A stretch of 64,000 nucleotides of DNA, from contig CAJTZK010000005.1 in assembly GCA_910583785.1 (NCBI GenBank), positions 1-64,000 on the forward strand, in the 5' to 3' direction. This document shows positions 1 through 8,047 of this stretch, piece after piece. The position numbers were made by a program, and so were the translations under genes. The stretch's first letter is position 1; the number at the start of each line of letters is the position of its first letter. The notes below the pieces were generated by a model. That model had not been told where the DNA came from and searched no databases. It worked only from the letters and a program-made list of their open reading frames with translations. This DNA is from an uncultured Oscillibacter sp. Its GTDB lineage: Bacteria > Bacillota > Clostridia > Oscillospirales > Oscillospiraceae.

Positions 1-120
1 TCTTCCAAGGAAAACCGGGGCCCCCGCGCGGCCTGCCGCGTGGGGAGAGGAGGAAGGAACGGAGCAGAGCGCAGTCCCCGCCCCAGGCGGGGACGGAGTG
101 GGCGGAGTTTCTTCCGACGA
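1..120 (+). repeat. Dispersed repeat R1, copy 1
   Basis: One of five copies of a ~120-bp non-coding repeat in the window; the others are at 15153-15268, 22951-23070, 25854-25972 and 34460-34575. It runs from a GGGGCCCCCGC-type start, through a small GC hairpin, a conserved purine-rich core (GGGGAGAGGAGGAAGGAA) and a second hairpin (GTCCCCGCC/GGCGGGGAC), to the end TTTCTTCCGACGA. The hairpin stems differ between copies but keep pairing. Small ORFs can be read through it, but they resemble no protein and are not conserved as such. Confidence 0.8.
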
Positions 121-196
121 CATGGGGGGTGCAATGCACCAGCCATCGCTGGTATCCAATCCGCCCCGCCCGCAAGGGCGGGCACCCCCCCTTCAG
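121..196 (+). repeat. Repeat module R1b, copy 1
   Basis: A short module with two small inverted repeats, marked by GGGGGGTGCAATGCACCAGCC and ending in a CGCCCGCAAGGGCG hairpin. Similar sequence follows another R1 copy at 23083-23140 and occurs on the other strand at 34125-34198. Non-coding. Confidence 0.65.
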
Positions 197-234
197 GGAT
201 GTTTAAAACCAGCCCTTTATTATTAGAATAGGTA

Positions 235-263
235 TTGCCATTCGTTCCCTTTTCTGTTATAAT
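235..263 (+). promoter_or_regulatory. dnaA promoter
   Basis: TTGCCA (235-240), a 17-bp spacer and a perfect TATAAT (258-263) lie about 60 bp upstream of the dnaA start. This is the only strong sigma-A type promoter seen before dnaA. No DnaA box was recognised next to it. Confidence 0.7.
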
Positions 264-324
264 AAATAAATGTTTTGTACCCTTTCCACTTCCAGACAAG
301 AAAGAAAAGAGAGGTGTTTCCTTT

Positions 325-1644
325 TTGAATTCCGTCACCGACATTTGGGAGAATGTCCTGCGCCAGCTCCGGGGGACGCTCTCCGAGACCACCATTTCCA
401 CCTGGTTCGATGAACTCCGCATCGTAGATATCAAGGGCAATACCTGCTATCTCCACTGTGCCAGCGACTTCAAAAGGGGATACCTGGAATCCCTGTTCCT
501 CGCCAACATCAAGGCCGCCCTCCATGACATTTTCTCCACGGATTTCGAGGTGAAGATTCTGGACGACCCGGGCCTTCTGGAGTTCCAGGGCGGAGCCGCC
601 CCGAAACGGCAGGCGGAGCGCTTTACCTACGCCGAATTCACCTTTGACAACTTCGTGGTGGGCCCCTCCAACAAGCTGGCCCACGCCGCCTCCATGGCCG
701 TGGCAGAGCACCCGGCCCAGAATTATAACCCCCTCCTCATCTACGGGGACTCGGGCCTGGGAAAAACCCACCTGCTCTACGCCATCGCCAACGTCATCCG
801 GAGGAACGACCCCGCCTCCAAAATTGTCTACATCAAGGGCGACGAGTTCATCAACGAATTCGTGGAGCTGGTCCGGGCCAACCGGGGCAGCGAGTTCCGG
901 GCCAAGTACCGGGAGGCGGACCTGCTGCTGGTGGACGACGTGCAGTTCGTGGCCGGAAAAGAGCAGGTGCAGAACGAGTTCTTCCACACCTTCAACACCC
1001 TCTACGAGTCCGGGCGGCAGATCGTGCTGACCTCCGACCGCCCCCCCTCCGAGATGACCCTGCTGGACGACCGCCTCCGGACCCGCTTCGAGTGGGGCCT
1101 CCTGGCGGACGTAACACCGCCGGACTTTGAAACCCGGCTGGCAATCGTGAAAAACAAGGCGGCCCTGCTGGGCATGGACCTGCCGGACACGATCGCCGTC
1201 ATGATCGCCCAAAAGGTCACCGCCAACGTCCGCCAGCTGGAGGGCACGGTCAACAAGGTCCTGGCCTATAAGGAGCTTCTGGACAAGGAGACCGACGAAG
1301 CCACGGTGAACCGGGCCATGCAGGACATCCTCAAGGGCAGCAACGAGTACATTCCCACGCCGGAGGGCATCTTGTCCTACGTCAGCCGCTACTACCAGCT
1401 GGACGAATCCGTGGTAAAGGGCCAGCAGCGGGTCCGCACCGCCGTGGAGGCCCGGCAGATTTCCATGTACCTCATCCGGGTCATGACGAACCTGTCCCAG
1501 GACAACATCGGCCAGCTCTTCGACAACCGGGACCACTCCACCGTCATCCACTCCATCCGCCAGGTGGAGCAGAAAATGAAAAAGGACCCCTCCTTTGCCG
1601 AGACGGTAAAGGAGCTGAAAAGCAACATCACCTCCCGCCACTGA
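325..1644 (+). CDS. dnaA: Chromosomal replication initiator DnaA
   Basis: Initiator ATPase that binds DnaA boxes at oriC, melts the origin and helps load the replicative helicase. The 439-residue protein has the full domain set: an N-terminal helicase-interaction domain, an AAA+ core with Walker A GDSGLGKT (about residue 141) and Walker B LLLVDDVQF (about 203), and a C-terminal DNA-binding domain with the signature RDHSTVIHSI. The start is taken at TTG 325 because a GAGAGGTG ribosome site lies just upstream and the protein then begins LNSVTDIWE, as family members do; an in-frame upstream extension to 235 would overlap the promoter. dnaN follows, as in most Firmicutes. The length matches the family. 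Confidence 0.98.
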   Translation: MNSVTDIWENVLRQLRGTLSETTISTWFDELRIVDIKGNTCYLHCASDFKRGYLESLFLANIKAALHDIFSTDFEVKILDDPGLLEFQGGAAPKRQAERFTYAEFTFDNFVVGPSNKLAHAASMAVAEHPAQNYNPLLIYGDSGLGKTHLLYAIANVIRRNDPASKIVYIKGDEFINEFVELVRANRGSEFRAKYREADLLLVDDVQFVAGKEQVQNEFFHTFNTLYESGRQIVLTSDRPPSEMTLLDDRLRTRFEWGLLADVTPPDFETRLAIVKNKAALLGMDLPDTIAVMIAQKVTANVRQLEGTVNKVLAYKELLDKETDEATVNRAMQDILKGSNEYIPTPEGILSYVSRYYQLDESVVKGQQRVRTAVEARQISMYLIRVMTNLSQDNIGQLFDNRDHSTVIHSIRQVEQKMKKDPSFAETVKELKSNITSRH

Positions 1645-1998
1645 CGCGGGCAGCCTTCCGCCGCCTCCCCATTTTTCCGCCGCTTCCTTCAAAACCCGCG
1701 GCTTTTTGAGGAGGAAGATTTCCACAAAATCTGGTGGAAAAGGAAAACGTTCCTGTGGATAAAACACCCTCCGGCAAAAGGCGTGGAGAACCCCCTTTGT
1801 TTTCAACAACGGGCGTGGAAGCGGAAAACCTTGCAATTTCCAGGGTTTTTCCTTTTTTCCACAAAAAGCCCCCCCTACGTCTACTGCTTCTAAATAACTA
1901 TTCTTTTCTTTCTTAAAAAGAACGGCATCCGTCCCCCGGGACGGGGGCCCCCGGCCCTGCCGCCATTTCCGCGCCCCTGGGCGCAAGGAGGTTTCCTT
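1645..1998. other. oriC-like region between dnaA and dnaN
   Basis: This 354-bp non-coding spacer has a perfect DnaA box on the minus strand (TGTGGATAA, 1754-1762), a one-mismatch box TTTTCCACA (1855-1863) and weaker ones near 1718-1726 and 1733-1741. A strongly AT-rich stretch at 1885-1920 is a candidate unwinding element. Position and content match Firmicutes oriC; function is inferred. A second part of the origin upstream of dnaA cannot be judged because the window starts there. Confidence 0.8.
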
Positions 1999-3114
1999 AT
2001 GAAATTCAGCTGTGAAAAAGCCCTGCTGCAAAACGCCATCTCCGTCACCAGCCGCGCCGTGGCGCAAAAGAGTTCCATCCCCGCCCTGGAGGGCCTGCTC
2101 CTCCACGGAGGGGAGGAAGGGCTCACGGTGTCCGGCTATAACATGCAGACCGGAATCCGGGCCAAGGTCTCCGCCGGAGTGGAAGAAGCTGGCGAAATCG
2201 TCCTGAACGCCCGGCTTTTCGGCGACATCATCCGGCGGATGCCCGACGACGTTGTGACCTTCACCGCCAATGACAAATTGCAGGTGCGCCTCCGCTGCGG
2301 CGACGCGGACTTTGAGATTCCCGGCCTTTCCGCCGCGGACTACCCGGACCTGCCCGAGGTGGAGGACGAGTACGCCGTCTCCATCCAGCGGAAGGTCCTC
2401 CGGGCTATGATTGAGGAGGTGGCCTTTGCCGTCTCCACCAACGAGAGCCGCCCGGTCCACACCGGGGCCCTCTTTGAAATCGGCGGGGGAGGCCTGGCTA
2501 TGGCCGCTGTGGACGGCTTCCGCCTGGCGGTGCGCCGGGAACCCCTGGAAAAGCTGGAGGGCGGCGCTTTCTCCTTCGTGGCCCCCGGTTCCGCCCTGAA
2601 CGAAGTGAAGGGCATCTGCGGCGACGTGGAAGACCTGGCGGAAATCACCCTGGGCAAGCGGCACATCCTCTTCTCCGTGGGCGGCGTGGAGCTGATCTGC
2701 CGCCGCCTGGAGGGGGAATTCCTGGACTACCGGAACGCCGTCCCGAAGCAGAACCCCATTGCCGTCACAGTGGAGTCCAAGGCCCTGATGGAGAGCATCG
2801 ACCGGGTGTCCGTGGTGATCTCCGACAAGCTGAAAAGCCCGGTGCGCTGCCGCTTTGAGGAGGGAAGGGTCCTCCTTTCCGCCAAAACCGCCAACGGCGA
2901 GGCCAAGGACGTCTGCCGCCTGGAGGGGGACGGGGACGGCCTGGAGATCGGCTTTAACAACCGCTACCTCATGGACGCCCTGCGCTACGCCCCGGCGGAC
3001 ACGGTGCGGATCGAGTTGAACACCGGGGTGTCCCCGGCCATCCTGGTGCCCACGGACGGCAAGGACAACTTCCTCTATATGGTATTGCCCGTGCGTCTGA
3101 AGAACGCTGACTGA
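1999..3114 (+). CDS. dnaN: DNA polymerase III beta subunit (sliding clamp)
   Basis: Ring-shaped processivity clamp that holds the replicative polymerase on DNA. The 371-residue protein begins MKFSCEKALLQNAISVTSRA and ends in the PVRLKN-type tail expected of clamps (VLPVRLKNAD). Three repeated clamp folds of ~120 residues fit the length. The ATG is preceded by GCAAGGAGG. It follows the oriC spacer and starts a tight group with yaaA (13 bp gap) and recF. Confidence 0.98.
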   Translation: MKFSCEKALLQNAISVTSRAVAQKSSIPALEGLLLHGGEEGLTVSGYNMQTGIRAKVSAGVEEAGEIVLNARLFGDIIRRMPDDVVTFTANDKLQVRLRCGDADFEIPGLSAADYPDLPEVEDEYAVSIQRKVLRAMIEEVAFAVSTNESRPVHTGALFEIGGGGLAMAAVDGFRLAVRREPLEKLEGGAFSFVAPGSALNEVKGICGDVEDLAEITLGKRHILFSVGGVELICRRLEGEFLDYRNAVPKQNPIAVTVESKALMESIDRVSVVISDKLKSPVRCRFEEGRVLLSAKTANGEAKDVCRLEGDGDGLEIGFNNRYLMDALRYAPADTVRIELNTGVSPAILVPTDGKDNFLYMVLPVRLKNAD

Positions 3115-3127
3115 GGAGAGAGGCGCA

Positions 3128-3343
3128 ATGAGGGAAATACCCATCACCACGGAATTCATTAAGCTCCAGGACCTTCTGAAACTCGCGGGACTGGTGGAAA
3201 CCGGAGGCGAGGCCAAGGAGCGCATCCAAGCCGGGGAGGCCCGGGTCAACGGAGAGCCCTGCCTCCAGCGGGGGAAGAAAATCCGCCCCGGGGACAAGGT
3301 GGCCTTCGCTGGAGAAACCCTGGCGGCCCGCTATGCGGATTGA
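3128..3343 (+). CDS. yaaA: S4-domain RNA-binding protein, YaaA type
   Basis: A 71-residue protein made almost entirely of an S4 RNA-binding domain (LQDLLKLAGLVETGGEAKE, then a VNGE turn). In Bacillus the equivalent gene sits between dnaN and recF and its product is linked to ribosome assembly; that role is inferred here from position and family. The start has a GAGGAGAGAGG ribosome site, and the 3' end overlaps recF by 11 bp, implying translational coupling. Confidence 0.92.
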   Translation: MREIPITTEFIKLQDLLKLAGLVETGGEAKERIQAGEARVNGEPCLQRGKKIRPGDKVAFAGETLAARYAD

Positions 3344-4436
3344 CCGCTTGGAGCTGGAGGGCTTCCGGAATTACGTCCGGGAGGCCGCGGACTTCGATTC
3401 CCGGTGCAATGTGATCTGCGGCGAAAACGCCCAGGGGAAGACGAACCTGCTGGAGGCCCTGGTCTACCTCTCCCGGGGAAAGTCCCCCCGGGCCCGGACG
3501 GACCGGGAGATGATCGGCTTCCAGGCGGACTCCGCCCGGCTGCTGGCCCGGGTCTATTCCCGGGACCGGGAGTTTAAGGTCCAGGCGGATTTGTTCCGGG
3601 GGAAGCGGCGGAAGCTCACCGTCAACCAGGTCCCCGTAAAGACCAACGCGGCCCTGGGAGACGTGTACCACACGGTGCTGTTCCAGCCGGAGGACCTTTT
3701 CCTCATCCGGGAGGGGGCCGCCGCCCGGCGGCGCTTCCTGGATACCGCCCTGTGCCAGCTCCGGCCCCGGTACGCCTCCGCCCTGGCGGGGTATGAGCGG
3801 GCAAGGGAGCAGAAAACCCGCATCCTCCGGGATTACGACCAGCGGCCCGGCCTGCTGGAGGCCCTGCCGGAGTTCAGCGAGCAGATGGTCCGCCTGGGGG
3901 CGGCGCTGGTGCGGTACCGCCATCAGTTCTGCCTCCGCCTGGCGGAGGCAGCGGCCCTGCACCACCGGGAGTGCTCCGGCGGGAAAGAGGCGCTGGAGCT
4001 CCGGTATCAGACGGTTTCCTCCGTGGAGGACCCGGGGGCGGACGCCGGAACGCTGGCGGACCAGCTCCGGCGGCACATGGACAGCCACCGGGAGGCGGAG
4101 CTCTCCTCCCGGCTGTGCCTCTCCGGGCCCCATAAGGACGATCTTCTGGTCACCATTGACGGGCGGGACGCGAGGCAGTACGCCTCCCAGGGCCAGACTA
4201 GAACCGCCGCCCTGGCCCTGAAGCTGGCGGAGCGGGAGATTTATAGGAACGCGGCGGGGGAGTACCCGGTGCTGCTGCTGGACGACGTGCTCTCGGAGCT
4301 GGACCCCCGGCGGCAGGAGTTCGTCTTAAACCGCATCGCCGGGGGGCAGGTGTTCATCACCTGCTGCGAGGAGGACCGGTTGCCCAGCCTGCTTGGGGGG
4401 AAAGTGTTTTATGTGGAGCATGGAGTCATCCGGTGA
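3333..4436 (+). CDS. recF: DNA replication/repair protein RecF
   Basis: SMC-like ATPase of the RecFOR pathway that helps load RecA at gaps in single-stranded DNA. The 367-residue protein shows Walker A GENAQGKTN (about residue 30), an ABC-type signature region near the end and Walker B LLLDDVLSELD (about 315-325). Start MRIDRLELEGFRNY is typical. The last 27 codons are unusual: the same 3' end is present again at 4510-4591 after a 73-bp insert. The copy translated here ends FYVEHGVIR, whereas the displaced copy ends FHVEQGRIF and its stop overlaps the next start codon. Confidence 0.97.
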   Translation: MRIDRLELEGFRNYVREAADFDSRCNVICGENAQGKTNLLEALVYLSRGKSPRARTDREMIGFQADSARLLARVYSRDREFKVQADLFRGKRRKLTVNQVPVKTNAALGDVYHTVLFQPEDLFLIREGAAARRRFLDTALCQLRPRYASALAGYERAREQKTRILRDYDQRPGLLEALPEFSEQMVRLGAALVRYRHQFCLRLAEAAALHHRECSGGKEALELRYQTVSSVEDPGADAGTLADQLRRHMDSHREAELSSRLCLSGPHKDDLLVTIDGRDARQYASQGQTRTAALALKLAEREIYRNAAGEYPVLLLDDVLSELDPRRQEFVLNRIAGGQVFITCCEEDRLPSLLGGKVFYVEHGVIR

Positions 4437-4509
4437 TGAACACGCGACTGAGCGGAGGCGAAGGAGCCGCGCGTGAGCGCGTATGAAACCGCCGCGCCGC
4501 CACGCGGCG
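4437..4509. mobile_element. 73-bp insert between two recF 3' ends
   Basis: Short GC-rich non-coding stretch with inverted repeats (GCCGCGCG/CGCG and CGCGCCGCCACGCGGCG). It is bounded on both sides by copies of the recF 3' end (4355-4436 and 4510-4591), identical over their first 36 bp. It is probably the remnant of an inserted element. It is unrelated in sequence to the insert in nadE, although the arrangement is the same. Confidence 0.55.
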
Positions 4510-4591
4510 CATCACCTGCTGCGAGGAGGACCGGTTGCCCAGCCTCCTGGGCGGCAAGGTGTTTCACGTGGAACAGGGGAGGATTTTCTGA
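4510..4591 (+). pseudogene. Displaced duplicate of the recF 3' end
   Basis: Encodes in frame ITCCEEDRLPSLLGGKVF followed by HVEQGRIF and a stop, i.e. the C-terminus of RecF. The first 36 bp match 4355-4390 exactly; the rest is diverged. Its TGA overlaps the next ATG (TGATG at 4589-4593), the coupling expected of the original operon, so this looks like the ancestral recF end cut off by an insertion. It also contains a parS-like site. Confidence 0.75.
4560..4575. promoter_or_regulatory. parS-like site in recF remnant
   Basis: TGTTTCACGTGGAACA differs at one base from the conserved ParB-binding site TGTTTCACGTGAAACA. It lies about 2.8 kb from the oriC spacer. The equivalent place in the functional recF copy has lost the motif. 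Binding by the ParB encoded at 35824-36714 is inferred. Confidence 0.65.
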
Positions 4592-5142
4592 TGGATAGGA
4601 AGAAGGTACTCAAAAGGGGGTTCACCATCCTGCTGCTGGTTCTGCTGGGGGTGGAGGCCTGCATGGAGCTCCGCTATCCTTGCAGCGAACTTTCCGTCAC
4701 CTCCAGGGACACGGAGAAGATTCTCCGCCGGACGCCGGAGGCCGCCATCACGGAGGAGGACAGGGCCATGATGGCGGAGCTGCTGGCGCTTCCCTCCGTT
4801 CAAGGGCTGCTGGAAAGCGGAGAGTCCGGGGACCTGCCCGCCTCGGAGAATCCGGACATCCGGGATACGGCGGGAACGTATCTGGACGGGGAGAGCGCGG
4901 AATCCCTGAACTTCAGCGCCATGTTTCTTGAGGATGGGTCCCTGGCCTATACGAGCTGGCGGAAAGGGAAGGGCATCTTTTATCTCCAGGCGGACCCGGA
5001 GGAGGGAGCGTATTATAAGCTCTACGCCCCCAAGCGGGGAAAATCCTATGAGAACTGGGACAACGAACGGGCCCAGGAGAGCGAGGTTCACCGCCGCTGG
5101 TTTGCCTGGCTCCGGGACGGTATGTGGAAGGGCGGGGAGTAA
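4591..5142 (+). CDS. Membrane-anchored protein of unknown function
   Basis: 183 residues. Basic residues at the N-terminus (MDRKKVLKRG) precede one hydrophobic segment at about residues 10-24, suggesting a signal anchor or uncleaved signal; no convincing lipobox. The rest is soluble and acidic, with no motif I recognise. The start is ATG 4591, with GGGGAGGA upstream, overlapping the stop of the duplicated recF end. It lies between recF and remB and is probably co-transcribed with them. Function unknown. Confidence 0.75.
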   Translation: MDRKKVLKRGFTILLLVLLGVEACMELRYPCSELSVTSRDTEKILRRTPEAAITEEDRAMMAELLALPSVQGLLESGESGDLPASENPDIRDTAGTYLDGESAESLNFSAMFLEDGSLAYTSWRKGKGIFYLQADPEEGAYYKLYAPKRGKSYENWDNERAQESEVHRRWFAWLRDGMWKGGE

Positions 5143-5144
5143 GC

Positions 5145-5408
5145 GTGTATCTGCACCTGGGACAAAACGAGATCATCCCCCAGAGCCGGATCATCGGCAT
5201 TTTCGACCTGGATAAATGCAGCTACGAGAAGCGCACCCGGGATTACCTGGCCGCCGCCGAGAAGGAGGGAGTGGTCCTGGATATCTCCGGGGACCTGCCC
5301 CGGTCCTTTGTGGTGTGCGACCACCCGTATCATGAACAGATTGTCTATTTGAGCCAGCTGAGCCCCGCCGCCCTTCAAAGGCGGGCGGAGAGCGGGAAGC
5401 TGGAGTGA
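5145..5408 (+). CDS. remB: RemB/DUF370-family regulatory protein
   Basis: 87-residue protein beginning VYLHLGQNEIIPQSRIIGIF, which matches the small DUF370 / extracellular matrix regulator family (YaaB/RemB in Bacillus, encoded between recF and gyrB). Relatives act as DNA-binding regulators of matrix genes; the role here is inferred from family and position. The start is taken as GTG 5145 because GGGCGGGGAG lies just upstream and the family begins at this motif. It starts two bases after the stop of the previous gene. Confidence 0.88.
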   Translation: MYLHLGQNEIIPQSRIIGIFDLDKCSYEKRTRDYLAAAEKEGVVLDISGDLPRSFVVCDHPYHEQIVYLSQLSPAALQRRAESGKLE

Positions 5409-5420
5409 GGAGGAAAGGGA

Positions 5421-5789
5421 ATGGGCGGTTTTGTGGATGGTTTGCTGTTCGCCTGTTTTGGACGATGCTGCGGGGCCAGCCTCAGCATGGCAGCGCTGGC
5501 GGCGGGGGGTACCCTGTTGGTGGCGGCGGCGCAGTTTTTCCTGCTGGCTAAGAGAAAACGGGCGGCGTGGCTCCCGGTTCCCTGCGCGGCGGCGGCATTG
5601 TGTTCCTCCTTCCTTTACTACCTGGCGGTGAGCCGGGAGGTGTACCTTCCGTTTTTCAGGGGCTGGATGGGGGATTTGGTGATTTACGCTTCCGTGGCCG
5701 CCGTGTACCTTCTGCCTGGGCTTTTGGCCGGATGGCTTGCTTACCTGGTTTGGAGCGGGCTCCGCCTTGTGAGGGGAACGGGGACTTGA
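5421..5789 (+). CDS. Small integral membrane protein
   Basis: 122 residues with about four hydrophobic segments (near residues 5-20, 25-43, 50-68 and 85-110) joined by short basic loops. GAGGAGGAAAGGG precedes the ATG, 12 bp after remB. No family recognised. Probably a co-transcribed member of the recF-gyrB operon. Confidence 0.7.
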   Translation: MGGFVDGLLFACFGRCCGASLSMAALAAGGTLLVAAAQFFLLAKRKRAAWLPVPCAAAALCSSFLYYLAVSREVYLPFFRGWMGDLVIYASVAAVYLLPGLLAGWLAYLVWSGLRLVRGTGT

Positions 5790-6087
5790 TGGGACAGCCT
5801 ATGCGGCTTTGAAGAAAAGTATTCCAACTGTTTATCAGGAGCGGGGAAAGGCGGGCTGGAGGAAAACCCTTGCGGGACCTGCCCCCCAGGCCAGGGGAAG
5901 TGGCTGGAAAAAAGGGCCTGCCCAGGGGATAGTTCCAGCCTGGCTTTTTCCGCTCCAAAAAATAAGTTCTGTGAAGCAGTCCTGCGCCGCCGTGCGACAG
6001 GGTAAGGCAGATACCGCACCGCAGAGCGGGATAACATTCTTTTTGGATCTTTTTCTTCTAAGAAAAAGAACAGCAAAGGAGAACAAA
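5790..6087 (+). other. Leader region of gyrB
   Basis: About 300 bp with no convincing gene. A reading frame open upstream of gyrB crosses it, but its residues look like non-coding sequence. A short hairpin (CTTTTTCTTCTAAGAAAAAG, about 6048-6067) lies just before the ribosome site AAAGGAG (6075-6081). No clear promoter seen. Confidence 0.5.
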
Positions 6088-8037
6088 ATGTCTGAAAACG
6101 AACTTCTAAATACCACCGCCGTGGACGCGGGCAACGAATACGACGCGTCGGAAATCCAGGTCCTGGAGGGCCTGGAGGCCGTGCGGAAGCGGCCCGGCAT
6201 GTATATTGGCTCCACCTCCGCCTCGGGCCTCCACCACCTGGTGTACGAAATCGTGGACAACGCCATCGACGAGGCCCTGGCGGGCTTCTGCACGGAAATC
6301 CTGGTTCAGATTAACCCCGGGGACACCATCACCGTGGTGGACAACGGCCGGGGCATCCCCGTGGACATCCAGGCCCAGACCGGAAAGCCCGCCCTGGAGG
6401 TGGTCTATACCATCCTCCACGCGGGAGGAAAGTTCGGCGGCGGGGGCTATAAGGTCTCCGGCGGCCTCCACGGCGTGGGCGCGTCGGTGGTCAACGCCCT
6501 CTCCGAGTGGCTGACGGTCCAGGTCCACAAAAACGGCGAGATATACGAAATGAAATTCTCCCGGGGCCAGATTACCCAGGAGATGAAAATCGTGGGCAAA
6601 ACGGACCGTACCGGAACCACCGTCACCTTCAAGCCGGACCCTGGGATGTTCGAGGATACGGTTTACAGCTACGACATCCTCCACACCCGCATGCGGGAGG
6701 AGGCGTTCTTAAACGCGGGCCTTCGCATCAACACCGTGGACCTCCGCCCCGGAAAGGAACAGCGGGACTCCATGTGCTATGAGGGGGGCATCCGGGAGTT
6801 TGTCACCTGGCTCAACAAGAGCAAGGACGCCCTCCACCCTGGGGTCATTTACATGTCCGGCCAGCGGGAGGATTCCATTGCCGAGGTGGCTTTACAGTAC
6901 AACGACGGCTACAGCGAAACCATCCTCTCCTTCGCCAACAACGTCCACACCCCGGAGGGGGGCATGCACGAGGAGGGCTTCAAGCGGGCATTGACCACCG
7001 TGCTGAACAGCTACGGCAAAAAAATCAAGATGCTCAAGGACGACGAGAAGGTCTCCGGCGAGGACTGCCGGGAGGGCCTTACCTGCGTCATCTCCGTAAA
7101 GCTCACCGATGCCCAGTTTGAGGGGCAGACCAAGGCCAAGCTGGGTAACAGCGAAATCCGCACTTTGGTAAACAACATCGTGGCGGAGAAGCTGGACACC
7201 TTCCTGGAGGAGAACCCCCAGGTGGGACGGATGATTCTGGACAAGGCCCTCACCGCCTCCCGGGCCAGGGAGGCCGCCAAGAAGGCCCGGGAATCCATCC
7301 GCCGCAAGACGGCTCTCGGCGGCGCGGCCATGCCCGACAAGCTCCGGGACTGCAACGAGAATAACCCCGAGCTGACCGAGCTCTATATCGTCGAGGGCGA
7401 CTCCGCCGGAGGCTCCGCCACCCAGGGGCGGGACTCCCGCTTCCAGGCCATCCTCCCCCTTTGGGGAAAGATGCTGAACGTGGAGAAAGCCCGGGCGGAC
7501 AAGGTCTATGGAAACGACAAGCTCCAGCCCGTCATCACCGCCCTGGGGGCGGGCATCGGGGAGGAGTTCGACGCCAATAAGCTCCGGTATCATAAAGTCA
7601 TCATCATGGCGGACGCCGACGTGGACGGAAGCCACATCCGGACGCTGCTTCTGACCTTCTTCTTCCGCTTCATGCGCCCCCTCATTGAGCAGGGCTATGT
7701 CTATTCCGCCGTGCCGCCCCTCTTTAAGCTCACCCGGGGCAAGACCACACGGGTCGCCTATGACGAACCGGAACGGGAGCGCGTTTCCGCCGAGCTCCGG
7801 GCAGGGAATCCGGGTGCCAAGGTGGAAATCAGCCGCTTCAAGGGCCTGGGCGAGATGAACCCCCATGAGCTGTGGGAGACTACCATGGACCCCGCCACCC
7901 GGACCCTCCGGCGGATTACCCTGGACGACGCGGTAAAGGCGGACGAGACCTTTACCATTCTCATGGGGGAGAAGGTGGAGCCCCGGAAGGAGTTCATCGA
8001 GAAGAACGCCAAGTATGTTGTCAACCTGGACTACTGA
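6088..8037 (+). CDS. gyrB: DNA gyrase subunit B
   Basis: ATPase subunit of DNA gyrase, which introduces negative supercoils with GyrA (encoded at 8596-11109). The 649-residue protein has the GHKL ATPase motifs (RKRPGMYIGS; EIVDNAIDEAL; DNGRGIPV; GGLHGVGASVVNALS), the Toprim EGDSAGGSA (about residue 436) with DADVDGSHIRTL, and the ISRFKGLGEMNP region. The start is ATG 6088 with AAAGGAG upstream; an extension to 5809 is rejected. Length and motifs are those of typical Gram-positive GyrB. Confidence 0.98.
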   Translation: MSENELLNTTAVDAGNEYDASEIQVLEGLEAVRKRPGMYIGSTSASGLHHLVYEIVDNAIDEALAGFCTEILVQINPGDTITVVDNGRGIPVDIQAQTGKPALEVVYTILHAGGKFGGGGYKVSGGLHGVGASVVNALSEWLTVQVHKNGEIYEMKFSRGQITQEMKIVGKTDRTGTTVTFKPDPGMFEDTVYSYDILHTRMREEAFLNAGLRINTVDLRPGKEQRDSMCYEGGIREFVTWLNKSKDALHPGVIYMSGQREDSIAEVALQYNDGYSETILSFANNVHTPEGGMHEEGFKRALTTVLNSYGKKIKMLKDDEKVSGEDCREGLTCVISVKLTDAQFEGQTKAKLGNSEIRTLVNNIVAEKLDTFLEENPQVGRMILDKALTASRAREAAKKARESIRRKTALGGAAMPDKLRDCNENNPELTELYIVEGDSAGGSATQGRDSRFQAILPLWGKMLNVEKARADKVYGNDKLQPVITALGAGIGEEFDANKLRYHKVIIMADADVDGSHIRTLLLTFFFRFMRPLIEQGYVYSAVPPLFKLTRGKTTRVAYDEPERERVSAELRAGNPGAKVEISRFKGLGEMNPHELWETTMDPATRTLRRITLDDAVKADETFTILMGEKVEPRKEFIEKNAKYVVNLDY

Positions 8038-8047
8038 GGGTACGGAA

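Noticed and set aside
40..231. 63-codon ORF in repeat R1 copy 1
   Set aside because: The sequence is a structured repeat; other copies do not keep the frame.
223..3297. 1024-codon open frame on the minus strand opposite dnaA-dnaN
   Set aside because: It is a shadow of the GC-rich genes on the other strand: it covers dnaA, oriC and dnaN, and its residues have no domain pattern.
4437..4509. Insertion sequence in recF
   Set aside because: The insert is 73 bp with no transposase and no IS-like terminal inverted repeats, so it is reported only as an element remnant.
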